IMG/VR virus record: IMGVR_UViG_3300037070_002158
Span: 1 to 31,919 of that record
DNA: 31,919 bases
Direction: 5' to 3' (one strand)
Source of the DNA: a virus
The translations under genes were made by a program, and so were the position numbers. How positions within the stretch are numbered: the stretch's first letter is position 1; every line of letters begins with the position of its first letter. Below the pieces are notes generated by a model, which was not told the DNA's origin, made no database searches, and saw only the letters and a list, made by a program, of their open reading frames with translations. Positions 1 to 6,386 of the stretch are shown piece by piece.

Positions 1-66
1 CGAATTGTCATGATTGTCGTGGCAAGCTGATAAACTGACAGCTAAAATCAATAATACTCTTTTCAT
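1..66 (-). CDS. Putative lipoprotein, N-terminus only (cut by window edge)
   Basis: Only the first 22 codons are inside the window. They read MKRVLLILAVSLSACHDNHD and two more residues: a basic start, a hydrophobic stretch and an LSAC lipobox with the lipidation Cys at residue 15. This predicts an exported, lipid-anchored protein. The rest lies outside the window, so no function can be given. Phage lipoproteins often act on infection of the host by other phages, but nothing here shows that. Confidence 0.6.
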   Translation of the reverse strand, partial: MKRVLLILAVSLSACHDNHDNS

Positions 67-101
67 TTGTTACGGCTTCTTATCCGGCCAGGGAGTTGGG
101 G

Positions 102-218
102 TTAATGTTTAATGAAGTACACATAAATTATAATATGCGCTATGTATAAAAGCAGTCCTAAAGCGACAAGCACAAGTGTTGCGCACTGCAAGTAATCAGA
201 TATTTTTTGATAGTTCAT
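102..218 (-). CDS. Small single-span membrane protein
   Basis: A 38-residue ORF with ATG start and TAA stop. The central part (about residues 14-35, LVLVALGLLLYIAHIIIYVY) is one hydrophobic helix, so the product should sit in the inner membrane. It lies in the leftward gene series between two exported-protein genes, which fits a cluster of envelope-directed accessory proteins. No family is recognised. Confidence 0.5.
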   Translation of the reverse strand: MNYQKISDYLQCATLVLVALGLLLYIAHIIIYVYFIKH

Positions 219-264
219 TTTATTTTGTATTTGTTTTCTAAGTAGTAAATAAAACCTTCCTGTA

Positions 265-543
265 TCAAGGCTTTCCGTCTCTAAACTGCAAATAATCTTC
301 TTTTGTTTTGAATTCGTAAATATTATTTATAACAAAGTTTTTTGCCTTGTATGATTTAACACACCATTCAAAAATATTTTGCTGGGAAGGAAACTGACCA
401 ACGCTTGTGTAAAACGCACTTCCTGTTCGCCCTCCTGTATCGTACGTTATTGTAATTAAGAAATACCTGTCTTTTTTTACAAAAGTTTGCGCCTGGCAAA
501 TAGTCGATACCGTAATAAGTAATAAGGCTAATGTCTTTTTCAT
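265..543 (-). CDS. Secreted small hypothetical protein
   Basis: A 92-residue protein with a clear Sec signal peptide (MKKTLALLLITVSTICQAQ, likely cut after AQA/Q near residue 19). The mature part of about 73 residues has no recognised motif. It contains one Cys and a lysine-rich C-terminus. The gene is 3 bases downstream of the 139-residue gene's stop and probably shares its transcript. The periplasmic or surface location is a prediction; the role is unknown. Confidence 0.6.
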   Translation of the reverse strand: MKKTLALLLITVSTICQAQTFVKKDRYFLITITYDTGGRTGSAFYTSVGQFPSQQNIFEWCVKSYKAKNFVINNIYEFKTKEDYLQFRDGKP

Positions 544-546
544 GGG

Positions 547-966
547 TTATTGTTTAGGTATATAATAATGTGTAACTCCGTCGCCGCCTATTGACACTTC
601 ACTTCCGCAGGTAGGACAATTTGTTTTTGAGTTTATTTGGTCTTCCTGTTTCGGCTGTTGGGTCATTCGGTTTAAATAATTGCAATAATCTTGTACAGCC
701 TCGTTTGAGCCAACGGGAAAAATCAAATATTCGTGTCCTGTTTCAACTTCTAAAATAGCCCTGCCCGAACTTCTGCCAACTCTGTATTTCGGCTCTGCCA
801 CCACCTCCTTGATAGGGATCAGGATTTCCGTTCTGTGTCCTGGTTTTAAATATCTTTTTAAAGCTATACCATTTAAGTCACCGAATCGGGTGTGATATAT
901 TACATCTTCTTTTAAGCTATTAATTACGTCTTGGGTAACTTTCACCCATTGCAGTGTTTCTTTCAT
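547..966 (-). CDS. Hypothetical protein with C-terminal CxxC knuckle
   Basis: A 139-residue protein. Near residues 116-121 it has CPTCGSEV, half of a zinc ribbon; no second Cys pair follows, so metal binding may need a dimer or may be lost. The start overlaps the stop of the upstream 91-residue gene as ATGA, a translational coupling arrangement. No family recognised. Confidence 0.55.
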   Translation of the reverse strand: MKETLQWVKVTQDVINSLKEDVIYHTRFGDLNGIALKRYLKPGHRTEILIPIKEVVAEPKYRVGRSSGRAILEVETGHEYLIFPVGSNEAVQDYCNYLNRMTQQPKQEDQINSKTNCPTCGSEVSIGGDGVTHYYIPKQ

Positions 967-1238
967 TTGGTTGGGGTTAAAGGGTTAGCGATTATCTGTA
1001 ATTTAAGTCCTATTAATTGTTGAAGTTCTTTTATTGATTTTAAATGCTTGCATATTCGGTCGGCATATTCATAAATTAAACCGTAATTATGCGCATCGTT
1101 GTCCCCGGCAATATCTAACTCAATACTTTTTAAAATCCTTTTACATTCAGATTTTTCATGCAATATATCTTGCTGGATAACTGTTATTGCCTTTCTGTGG
1201 CTTTGCAATTCCAATTCAATGCGTTTTATCGCTTCCAT
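963..1238 (-). CDS. Small helical / coiled-coil protein
   Basis: A 91-residue, mostly charged and leucine/isoleucine-rich protein predicted to be helical (for example residues 1-40 and 60-85). No catalytic motif is visible. It is coupled to the next gene by a 4-base ATGA overlap. Function unknown. Confidence 0.55.
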   Translation of the reverse strand: MEAIKRIELELQSHRKAITVIQQDILHEKSECKRILKSIELDIAGDNDAHNYGLIYEYADRICKHLKSIKELQQLIGLKLQIIANPLTPTK

Positions 1239-1263
1239 TTTTCTTTCAGTTAATTGTTTATTG

Positions 1264-1401
1264 TTACTTGTTAAATTTACTCTTAATTTTTTTGATTTTA
1301 TTCTTAGTGTATTCGCTTGAATTTACAATAGATTCGCAACTTTCAACGAAGCAAAATATTTCCCATTGGCACTTTAAATATTTTCTTATTCGTAACAACA
1401 T
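1264..1401 (-). CDS. Small basic hypothetical protein
   Basis: A 45-residue ORF (MLLRIRKYLKCQWEIFCF...) ending in a lysine-rich tail, with three Cys. A purine-rich AGGCAGGG lies just before the ATG. It fills what would otherwise be an empty stretch between the 91-residue gene and the next small gene, in the same direction. Composition is compatible with coding, but it is short and unrecognised. Confidence 0.4.
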   Translation of the reverse strand: MLLRIRKYLKCQWEIFCFVESCESIVNSSEYTKNKIKKIKSKFNK

Positions 1402-1429
1402 AGCCCTGCCTGTTTAAGTGTCTGTACGT

Positions 1430-1555
1430 TTAGGTGGTAGTTATTTTTAAATGCTTTTTAATAACCATTTCTACTGTAGCGTGGCATTCTTTTTGTATTT
1501 TAATAGTTAAGTCGTCAACACTTTTTATTTCTTCAATTTCAGATCCTGTTTTCAT
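1430..1555 (-). CDS. Small hypothetical protein
   Basis: A 41-residue ORF with ATG start (MKTGSEIEEIKSVDDLTIKI...) and TAA stop. The charged, amphipathic sequence looks like a real small phage protein. It is in line with its leftward neighbours. No domain recognised. Confidence 0.5.
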   Translation of the reverse strand: MKTGSEIEEIKSVDDLTIKIQKECHATVEMVIKKHLKITTT

Positions 1556-1599
1556 TGTTATTGTTTTAGTATTAGTTATTGGTTAAGGGAAGAAGATAA

Positions 1600-2196
1600 T
1601 TAAATTGACCACTGTTCTGCCATTGCTTTTGCTATTCCTGGAAAGGTTTTTGATCTTAATTTTGCCCTGTCTTTAGTTTTTGGTAGGTTATGCAATCTCT
1701 GTTCTCTGCCTTCAACTATATTTGTCGGGGTTAATTTAGATAAATTTTTCAACCACAAACAAGTGGCTTTTGTTTCACCATGCCCGAACATCCACGGTTG
1801 TAAAACTTGGTCAGGCTTCCTAAAAACACTACTCATTACCCCTATAGGGTTCTCGATAGCTATTTTGGGGATTTCGCAATTGTAAAGTTTAAGAAAAAAC
1901 GCAATCGCATTTTTCCGGGCCCGCTTTCTTTCTTCGCCTACTAAAGTTCCGCTTTTTCGTGGCGGCTGGTCTTTGTACCATTTATTTGCACTAACAGTTA
2001 GATATGTGCAATCGGGAAAAAATACACCCATATCCCACGGCTTTAATTTTATAGCCTCTAAAACGTCCATTTGCAGATGCCATTCAGGGTGACCGCCTGA
2101 GCATTCTTGCAAATCACAACTATACGCTTCGTGGCCAAGTTTTCGAAACTCTATACAAACCGCCTGACTTTCTTCGCAACCAACTAATATTAACAT
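1600..2196 (-). CDS. DNA cytosine-C5 methyltransferase-like protein
   Basis: A 198-residue protein matching the compact C5-methyltransferase-like family common in phages. Visible elements in order: LVGCEESQ near the N-terminus (motif I position, degenerate), FPDCTYLT with Cys63 (the PC of motif IV, where the catalytic Cys sits), AIENP at 113-117 (motif VI ENV-like) and PWMFGHGETKAT (motif VIII region). It is much shorter than restriction-type C5 methylases and lacks an obvious target-recognition domain. It may methylate phage DNA against host restriction. Activity is uncertain because motif I is not canonical. Confidence 0.7.
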   Translation of the reverse strand: MLILVGCEESQAVCIEFRKLGHEAYSCDLQECSGGHPEWHLQMDVLEAIKLKPWDMGVFFPDCTYLTVSANKWYKDQPPRKSGTLVGEERKRARKNAIAFFLKLYNCEIPKIAIENPIGVMSSVFRKPDQVLQPWMFGHGETKATCLWLKNLSKLTPTNIVEGREQRLHNLPKTKDRAKLRSKTFPGIAKAMAEQWSI

Positions 2197-2207
2197 TTTA
2201 TTTTTAT

Positions 2208-2357
2208 TTAAAGTTTATTTTGTTCATCCAAATAAGTAGATATAAGCTGCTTAATTGGCTCTATGTGGATTAATTTTACCCGAAACGCTATTACTTTCGT
2301 TTCTTCTCCTTTCGGTCTGCCTACGGGGCGTTTTTGCGTTTGTTTACTTTTTTTCAT
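2208..2357 (-). CDS. Small basic DNA-binding-like protein
   Basis: A 49-residue protein, MKKSKQTQKRPVGRPKGEET followed by KVIAFRVKLIHIEPIKQLIS. The VGRPKG segment resembles an AT-hook, and the following strand-helix resembles short ribbon-helix-helix type proteins of phages and plasmids. Its ATG directly follows the TAG of the upstream gene, in the same frame, so the two genes are separated by one stop codon only. A transcriptional regulator role is inferred. Confidence 0.5.
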   Translation of the reverse strand: MKKSKQTQKRPVGRPKGEETKVIAFRVKLIHIEPIKQLISTYLDEQNKL

Positions 2358-2666
2358 CTATTTACGATCTAATGAAATGTCCATCACATCATTTTTAACG
2401 TCATTTTTAATATACCACTCTGTTTCAGTTATTATTCCTGCAATGCCAACACCTTTTAACTCTTCCGTTTTATCAATTATGGAATCTGTATTAATTTTTA
2501 TCTGAGGATAAGTTCCTGTGTAAATAGTTGCCGGCATTAAAAACGCTTGTCCTTCACAAATTAAAGGCAAACTATCTCCTAACATATCGTCAGGAATAAC
2601 AGCTACTAATATCGATTTACCTTCCGCTGTCTTTTGAGCAATGAATTTAAAATAAATTGTTTTCAT
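2358..2666 (-). CDS. Hypothetical protein
   Basis: A 102-residue protein without signal, membrane segment or known motif. It is the first gene after a Bacteroidetes-type promoter on the minus strand (TACCTTTG, about 40 bases upstream of the ATG). It ends in TAG immediately followed in frame by the ATG of the 49-residue gene. Readthrough would fuse the two. Confidence 0.55.
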   Translation of the reverse strand: MKTIYFKFIAQKTAEGKSILVAVIPDDMLGDSLPLICEGQAFLMPATIYTGTYPQIKINTDSIIDKTEELKGVGIAGIITETEWYIKNDVKNDVMDISLDRK

Positions 2667-2706
2667 TTTGCTTAGTTTTTCGATACGCTTAATTGCTTAT
2701 CTGAAA

Positions 2707-2724
2707 CAAAGGTAATCAAATTTA
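2707..2724 (-). promoter_or_regulatory. Bacteroidetes-type -7 element(s)
   Basis: Read on the minus strand, TACCTTTG (2714-2707) matches TAnnTTTG exactly. TAAATTTG (2724-2717) is a second overlapping match. No TTTG is seen at the usual -33 distance. It lies 41 bases upstream of the 102-residue gene. Confidence 0.4.
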
Positions 2725-2782
2725 ATTACTGTAAACATAAATTATCACTTTTTAGACGAATCAACGGTTTTTGTCGGTGAAA

Positions 2783-3127
2783 TTACTCAAATGTAAAACT
2801 ATCGCATTTGGGCGGCATTTGTTCCTGGCCTAAAAACTGCTCAGGGTTTAATTTTAAAATACCCCTTTTTACCAAAACAAACGGATACATCGTTTTATTT
2901 AGCTTAGCGCAAACAAATTTTTTTCCAGTCTTATACAATCTATCGCCATCATAATCGGTATATGCGTATTCCGTAGGCTCTTGTTTTATAAATTTACAAC
3001 CAATACAAGCTACATGATTTTTAGGATTGTAAGTGCAATTGAATTCATGGTTAACCATTGCGCTTTTACGAACAAGATACTTTTTGCAGTGTTCACAAGT
3101 GTAAACTTCTTTTGTTTCTATTTTCAT
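2783..3127 (-). CDS. C2H2-like zinc finger protein
   Basis: A 114-residue protein. Residues 10-31 contain CEHC, 12 residues, then HEFNC: the spacing of a single zinc finger with a final Cys. CIGC follows at about 42-45, and two more Cys lie near 73 and 108. It is probably a small nucleic-acid-binding protein. No family name can be given. Confidence 0.55.
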   Translation of the reverse strand: MKIETKEVYTCEHCKKYLVRKSAMVNHEFNCTYNPKNHVACIGCKFIKQEPTEYAYTDYDGDRLYKTGKKFVCAKLNKTMYPFVLVKRGILKLNPEQFLGQEQMPPKCDSFTFE

Positions 3128-3169
3128 ATTTTTCTTTGTTTAAGGTAAGCGGTAACTATTTGCAACTGA

Positions 3170-3379
3170 TTAATGACGTTTAATTTTCTTTTCGAGTATT
3201 CCGTTAGATACTTCCTGTTCGGTTTTAGTGAAGTTTGGTTTTCCGGTATCGCCTAAAAATATAAATTCGTAATACCTACGACCACCTTGCCAAAATTCTG
3301 CCCGGTACTTTTCGCCTCCGATGGTTACGACTTCGTTGTTGCCTAATCTCGGATAGATATTTATGATTATTGGCTTCAT
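3170..3379 (-). CDS. Hypothetical protein
   Basis: A 69-residue protein with alternating hydrophobic strands and a basic C-terminal tail. Its ATG overlaps the upstream gene's TGA (ATGA). It belongs to the tightly packed series leading down from the helicase gene. No motif recognised. Confidence 0.5.
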   Translation of the reverse strand: MKPIIINIYPRLGNNEVVTIGGEKYRAEFWQGGRRYYEFIFLGDTGKPNFTKTEQEVSNGILEKKIKRH

Positions 3380-3708
3380 ATTGGTAAATTTTGTTTAAGG
3401 TTTTCAATCTCTTTATTTTGTGCCTCAATTATTTGTTGTTGCCTCCAAATATTATTTTCAAGATCAGTAATTATATTTGCGGCTTTTTGAGATTCTTTGA
3501 GTAAAAATATATTACCATGGTAAATTTTATTCATGTACTCTATGCTTTTTTCTACGTATTCAATGACTTTATCTTGTTCCGAGTAGTCAGCGTTTGGCGA
3601 CTTTAATTTAGCCTCTGTAACGCGATTAAATAGCCTTCCTTTTACGTAGGTTAAAAACCCTTCTATTTCTATTGAATCTAATAAACTAAATTGTAAAATG
3701 CTTTTCAT
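3376..3708 (-). CDS. Coiled-coil hypothetical protein
   Basis: A 110-residue protein whose C-terminal third (about residues 75-108, ending ...IIEAQNKEIENLKQNLPI) has heptad spacing of a coiled coil. The start overlaps the helicase gene stop as TAATG, so it is coupled to the replication block. A replication accessory role is possible but unproven. Confidence 0.55.
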   Translation of the reverse strand: MKSILQFSLLDSIEIEGFLTYVKGRLFNRVTEAKLKSPNADYSEQDKVIEYVEKSIEYMNKIYHGNIFLLKESQKAANIITDLENNIWRQQQIIEAQNKEIENLKQNLPI

Positions 3709-4718
3709 TAAAATGGATCTGTTTTATCTGCAAATAATTTGTCGTTAATTGGCTGCGTAAAATCTGTATTAGGTTTTATTGTGCTTTCGGATAATCTTTT
3801 CGGTGCTATACTTTCCAAAGTTTCGCAGGAGTATAGTTGTTGTGAACCTTCGTAGGAATAATACCTATTCTTTTGCCAATCATAAAATATAGAACGTGTA
3901 CCAATCTTTGCAACTCCCTTAGGTTTGGCCTTTTGAATAATTACGTGCGTTTCATTTTCTGCGTATGGCATTCCTTGGTCGTCTTTTAAAAATGTCGGAG
4001 GCCTCCAAAGCATTATCATTGTGAATCCCCTCCTTTGCCACGTTCGGCCTCCTGCCCATTCGTTTGGTAGTGCAAAAGGCGTGTATCTTTTTTTACTATC
4101 GGGATCAATGACCGCCTTTACATCTGCCGTGTGATTTACAAGTATGTCTATCCTGTTATTCTTTTTCGAGCTTATACGACATTGTTTTAAGGCGTGTGCT
4201 AAATATTTATCCTCCCTGCCTCCGAATAGTTCAGTTTCATCTTTAATGTCGTTAAATGGATCAAAAACGGTAGTATCGAATTTAATTTCTAATTCCTTTT
4301 CGCATTGTGAAACGCTGGCGTAAAATTCATCAATCGTAAAATCATTGTCATGGTTTGCAATTATGAAGTGTTGAGATACAAAATATTCGGCTTGCATTTT
4401 ATCTTTTTCATTAGCCCAATCGTATGGCTTTTGAAGGTACTTATGTAGTAATTCATTAAAAATATGCTCCACATTACCACCTTCTCCGCAATAAATAAAG
4501 TGCTTCCATTTATGGGTAATGCTTGCATTCATTAATATTTCGAGCGTAAACTCTGTTTTACCTGACCCCGGACTACCTGCAATAAATAACGGATACCCTT
4601 TTTTTAGCCCAACGTACCCATTTAACGAAGCTATCCCGGTCTGCTTAACATCTTTTAACCCATGCTTAGCAAACTGCTTTGTTTCGTTTATTTTATCTTC
4701 TAACCTAAAATATTTCAT
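3708..4718 (-). CDS. RecA-fold replicative helicase (DnaB-like C-terminal domain)
   Basis: A 336-residue ATPase. Walker A is GSPGSGKT at 48-55, preceded by LKKGYPLFIAG as in DnaB/RepA-type hexameric helicases. Walker B is the hydrophobic strand FDTTVFDPF at 147-155. ILVNHTADV (about 192-200) sits where the sensor strand of this fold is expected. The N-terminal DnaB domain is absent, as in many phage helicases. The upstream genes are a loader candidate and a DUF6291-like protein, with the stop of each gene overlapping or abutting the next start. I infer it unwinds the phage replication fork. RadA/KaiC-like ATPase is the main alternative. Confidence 0.7.
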   Translation of the reverse strand: MKYFRLEDKINETKQFAKHGLKDVKQTGIASLNGYVGLKKGYPLFIAGSPGSGKTEFTLEILMNASITHKWKHFIYCGEGGNVEHIFNELLHKYLQKPYDWANEKDKMQAEYFVSQHFIIANHDNDFTIDEFYASVSQCEKELEIKFDTTVFDPFNDIKDETELFGGREDKYLAHALKQCRISSKKNNRIDILVNHTADVKAVIDPDSKKRYTPFALPNEWAGGRTWQRRGFTMIMLWRPPTFLKDDQGMPYAENETHVIIQKAKPKGVAKIGTRSIFYDWQKNRYYSYEGSQQLYSCETLESIAPKRLSESTIKPNTDFTQPINDKLFADKTDPF

Positions 4719-5087
4719 TTAGTAAACCATTTTTACTGTGTGGTACTTTACGTGTAGGGCATTCCATTTTGTTATCTCACGGGAATTTGACTCTTTTATT
4801 TGATGAGAAATATATTTGCGGAACCCTTCAAAAATATTCTGAATACCTTTTCTGTTATCAAAATCAATTATTCCAACCTTCATTTTATCAATAATCCATT
4901 TAACGGCATCCGGGGTTATTTCAGGCTCCAATTCATTTAAAGTATTCGCCCAAACTTCTAACATTGTATCGCTAATCGGATATGCAACCAAGCAATTAAC
5001 GTGGAATAGCTCTTTAATCAGTAAAATTTTGGGGGGCATACTTACTAATTGGTTTGCCGCTGCTGTCTTTTGTAGTTCCTGTTCCAT
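4719..5087 (-). CDS. Helicase-loader candidate (G39P-like)
   Basis: A 122-residue all-helical protein. The pattern PISDTMLEVWANTLNELEPE followed by a basic region and a Phe-rich helix resembles the N-terminal domain of SPP1 G39P-type loaders, which deliver DnaB-type helicases to the origin. It directly precedes the helicase gene (start one base after this stop) and overlaps the DUF6291-like gene by 74 bases in another frame. The family call rests on pattern and position. Confidence 0.5.
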   Translation of the reverse strand: MEQELQKTAAANQLVSMPPKILLIKELFHVNCLVAYPISDTMLEVWANTLNELEPEITPDAVKWIIDKMKVGIIDFDNRKGIQNIFEGFRKYISHQIKESNSREITKWNALHVKYHTVKMVY

Positions 5088-5742
5088 TGTTTGATTTTAT
5101 TTCGTTTATAATTTCATTAAATTTTTGATCCAAAACTTCCAGGTCTTTGTTTTTATAGTATTCAGGCAACCTTAAACATATAGTTTTAAATGTATCAATT
5201 ACCGTTTTGTCCCCTATTTCGTTGCCTGCGCTTTTAACGACTGTTTTTATTTTATCAATAATTGATTTTAACGCCTTGCCTTTTGCTCCTGAAAAAGTCC
5301 ACCCTTGTTTAAATTCATCCAGCCAAAAATTTTTGCAGTCCACGAATTCAGGTTGTGGAGCTTTTTTTGCTCCACCTTTAGTACTATGTTTTATTTTATT
5401 ATCAATTACACTACCAATAACAATATCTATAACAGGTTTTGTGGGTTCTGAAATAACCTGATGGGTTTCTGTGGGTTTCTGTGGGTTTGGTGGCCTACCT
5501 CCGTTTTTCCCATTTTCTCTACTGTTTTCGGCTCTTTTCTCCCACTTCTTTAAATCCCTTTTCAACGTGTGCTGAATGTCGATAAATGATAATTCGGTAA
5601 TACGATCAGGAGGTTTTGGATTTAAATCATTTATATATCTAAAAAAATGCTTTATCAATCTTCCAGCCTCATCGTCTTCTAATGCTTCAAATTTTTCAAT
5701 CCAATCAGCATAAACAATAACCTTATTTTTATCTTCTGCCAT
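5014..5742 (-). CDS. DUF6291-like phage replication protein
   Basis: A 242-residue protein. The N-terminus (VIVYADWIEKFEALEDDEAG then RLIKHFFRYIND) matches the DUF6291 pattern common at the head of phage replication operons. A Gly/Pro/Asn-rich linker (about 77-92, ENGKNGGRPPNPQKP) leads to a C-terminal helical domain of about 100 residues. By position it could be the origin-binding or primosome protein. It overlaps the loader gene by 74 bases, a long overlap that suggests co-translation. Confidence 0.6.
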   Translation of the reverse strand: MAEDKNKVIVYADWIEKFEALEDDEAGRLIKHFFRYINDLNPKPPDRITELSFIDIQHTLKRDLKKWEKRAENSRENGKNGGRPPNPQKPTETHQVISEPTKPVIDIVIGSVIDNKIKHSTKGGAKKAPQPEFVDCKNFWLDEFKQGWTFSGAKGKALKSIIDKIKTVVKSAGNEIGDKTVIDTFKTICLRLPEYYKNKDLEVLDQKFNEIINEIKSNNGTGTTKDSSGKPISKYAPQNFTD

Positions 5743-5744
5743 TA

Positions 5745-5987
5745 TTATTCGTTATAAAATGTACTATTTTCATTTTCGTGATCCATTGCGCAATCATCGC
5801 AGCAAAAAGTTGTTTCGATATAATTTATTTCTCCCGATCCACCACAAACGTAACATTTGCAATATCCAGTACCATTAAAATCTATATCCCTTGTGCATTC
5901 ACAAATTCCATCATCGCAATTATGGCAACGGTAATAAGATTTATAGGATTCGAATTTTGACTGGCAATGAGCGCAAATTTTTGGCAT
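5745..5987 (-). CDS. Cysteine-rich zinc-binding protein
   Basis: An 80-residue protein from the ATG at 5987; the frame is open back to a TTG at 6008, but that codon lies in the U-tract of the upstream terminator-like hairpin. It has CAHC, CHNC, CKCYVCGGSG and CCDDC, about a dozen Cys, pointing to two or more zinc sites. It is the first gene after the kissing-loop leader and precedes the replication genes by 2 bases. Role unknown; a DNA-binding replication accessory is a guess. Confidence 0.6.
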   Translation of the reverse strand: MPKICAHCQSKFESYKSYYRCHNCDDGICECTRDIDFNGTGYCKCYVCGGSGEINYIETTFCCDDCAMDHENENSTFYNE

Positions 5988-6000
5988 GGTAAAATGTATT

Positions 6001-6048
6001 AAAAACAAAAACGCCCCTAAATTGCGTGCTGGCGCAAAAAAGAGGCGT
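6001..6048 (-). terminator. Intrinsic terminator-like hairpin just before a start codon
   Basis: On the minus strand: ACGCCTCT pairs with AGGGGCGT (8 pairs, one G-U), a TTT/TTT internal loop, then TTGCG-CCAGCA-CGCAA, followed by TTTTTGTTTTT. It ends 14 bases before the ATG at 5987, so it would attenuate rather than end the operon. Its hexaloop CCAGCA is exactly complementary to the loop of the hairpin at 6089-6104. Confidence 0.65.
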
Positions 6049-6166
6049 ATTGTTATAGGTATCTTCTTTCGTTGATACTATTTCAATTGTCATCCAGCAA
6101 TGACGTGTATAGACTAAGAACTAATAATTCTGCAATTATAAATAAAATAACAACACGAATTACAAA
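6049..6166 (-). promoter_or_regulatory. Promoter candidate and two leader hairpins
   Basis: Minus strand TATAATTG (6140-6133; one base off TAnnTTTG) with TTTG 22 bases upstream (6166-6163) is a possible promoter. The leader then has GTCAT-TGCTGG-ATGAC (6104-6089) and ATAGTATC/GATACCTAT (6082-6055, one bulge), followed by the terminator-like hairpin. A 50-codon ORF starting at the ATG at 6093 runs through the terminator and overlaps the next gene; it could be a leader peptide or chance. Confidence 0.45.
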
Positions 6167-6189
6167 AACGTTAAATTATTTTTAAATTA

Positions 6190-6340
6190 AACGGCTCCAG
6201 TTTCCATCCCCGGACTTTCGGAATTACTTCCCACCGTTCTTACCAGCAAATGACAACCTAATAAATTAGATTTGCTGACGTAATGTTAAAATCGGCTTCC
6301 TCGTTCATTCGAGAAACTTTCACTTTCGCCACCGATCATA
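6190..6340 (-). ncRNA. Candidate structured RNA in a 380-base gene gap
   Basis: Three consecutive stem-loops with perfect outer stems are visible, described on the minus strand: ATCGG/CCGAT (6336-6291) enclosing CTCG/CGAG; CAGCAAAT/ATTTGCTG (6277-6244) enclosing CTAAT-TT-ATTAG; AACGG/CCGTT (6238-6190) enclosing GGAA-GTAA-TTCC. No ORF longer than about 20 codons is found in this direction. The strand is assumed from the neighbouring genes. I recognise no known RNA family. Confidence 0.4.
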
Positions 6341-6386
6341 CTCATGTGTTGTTCTTTAGATTCTTTTTAAAGGCATGAGCGTAATG

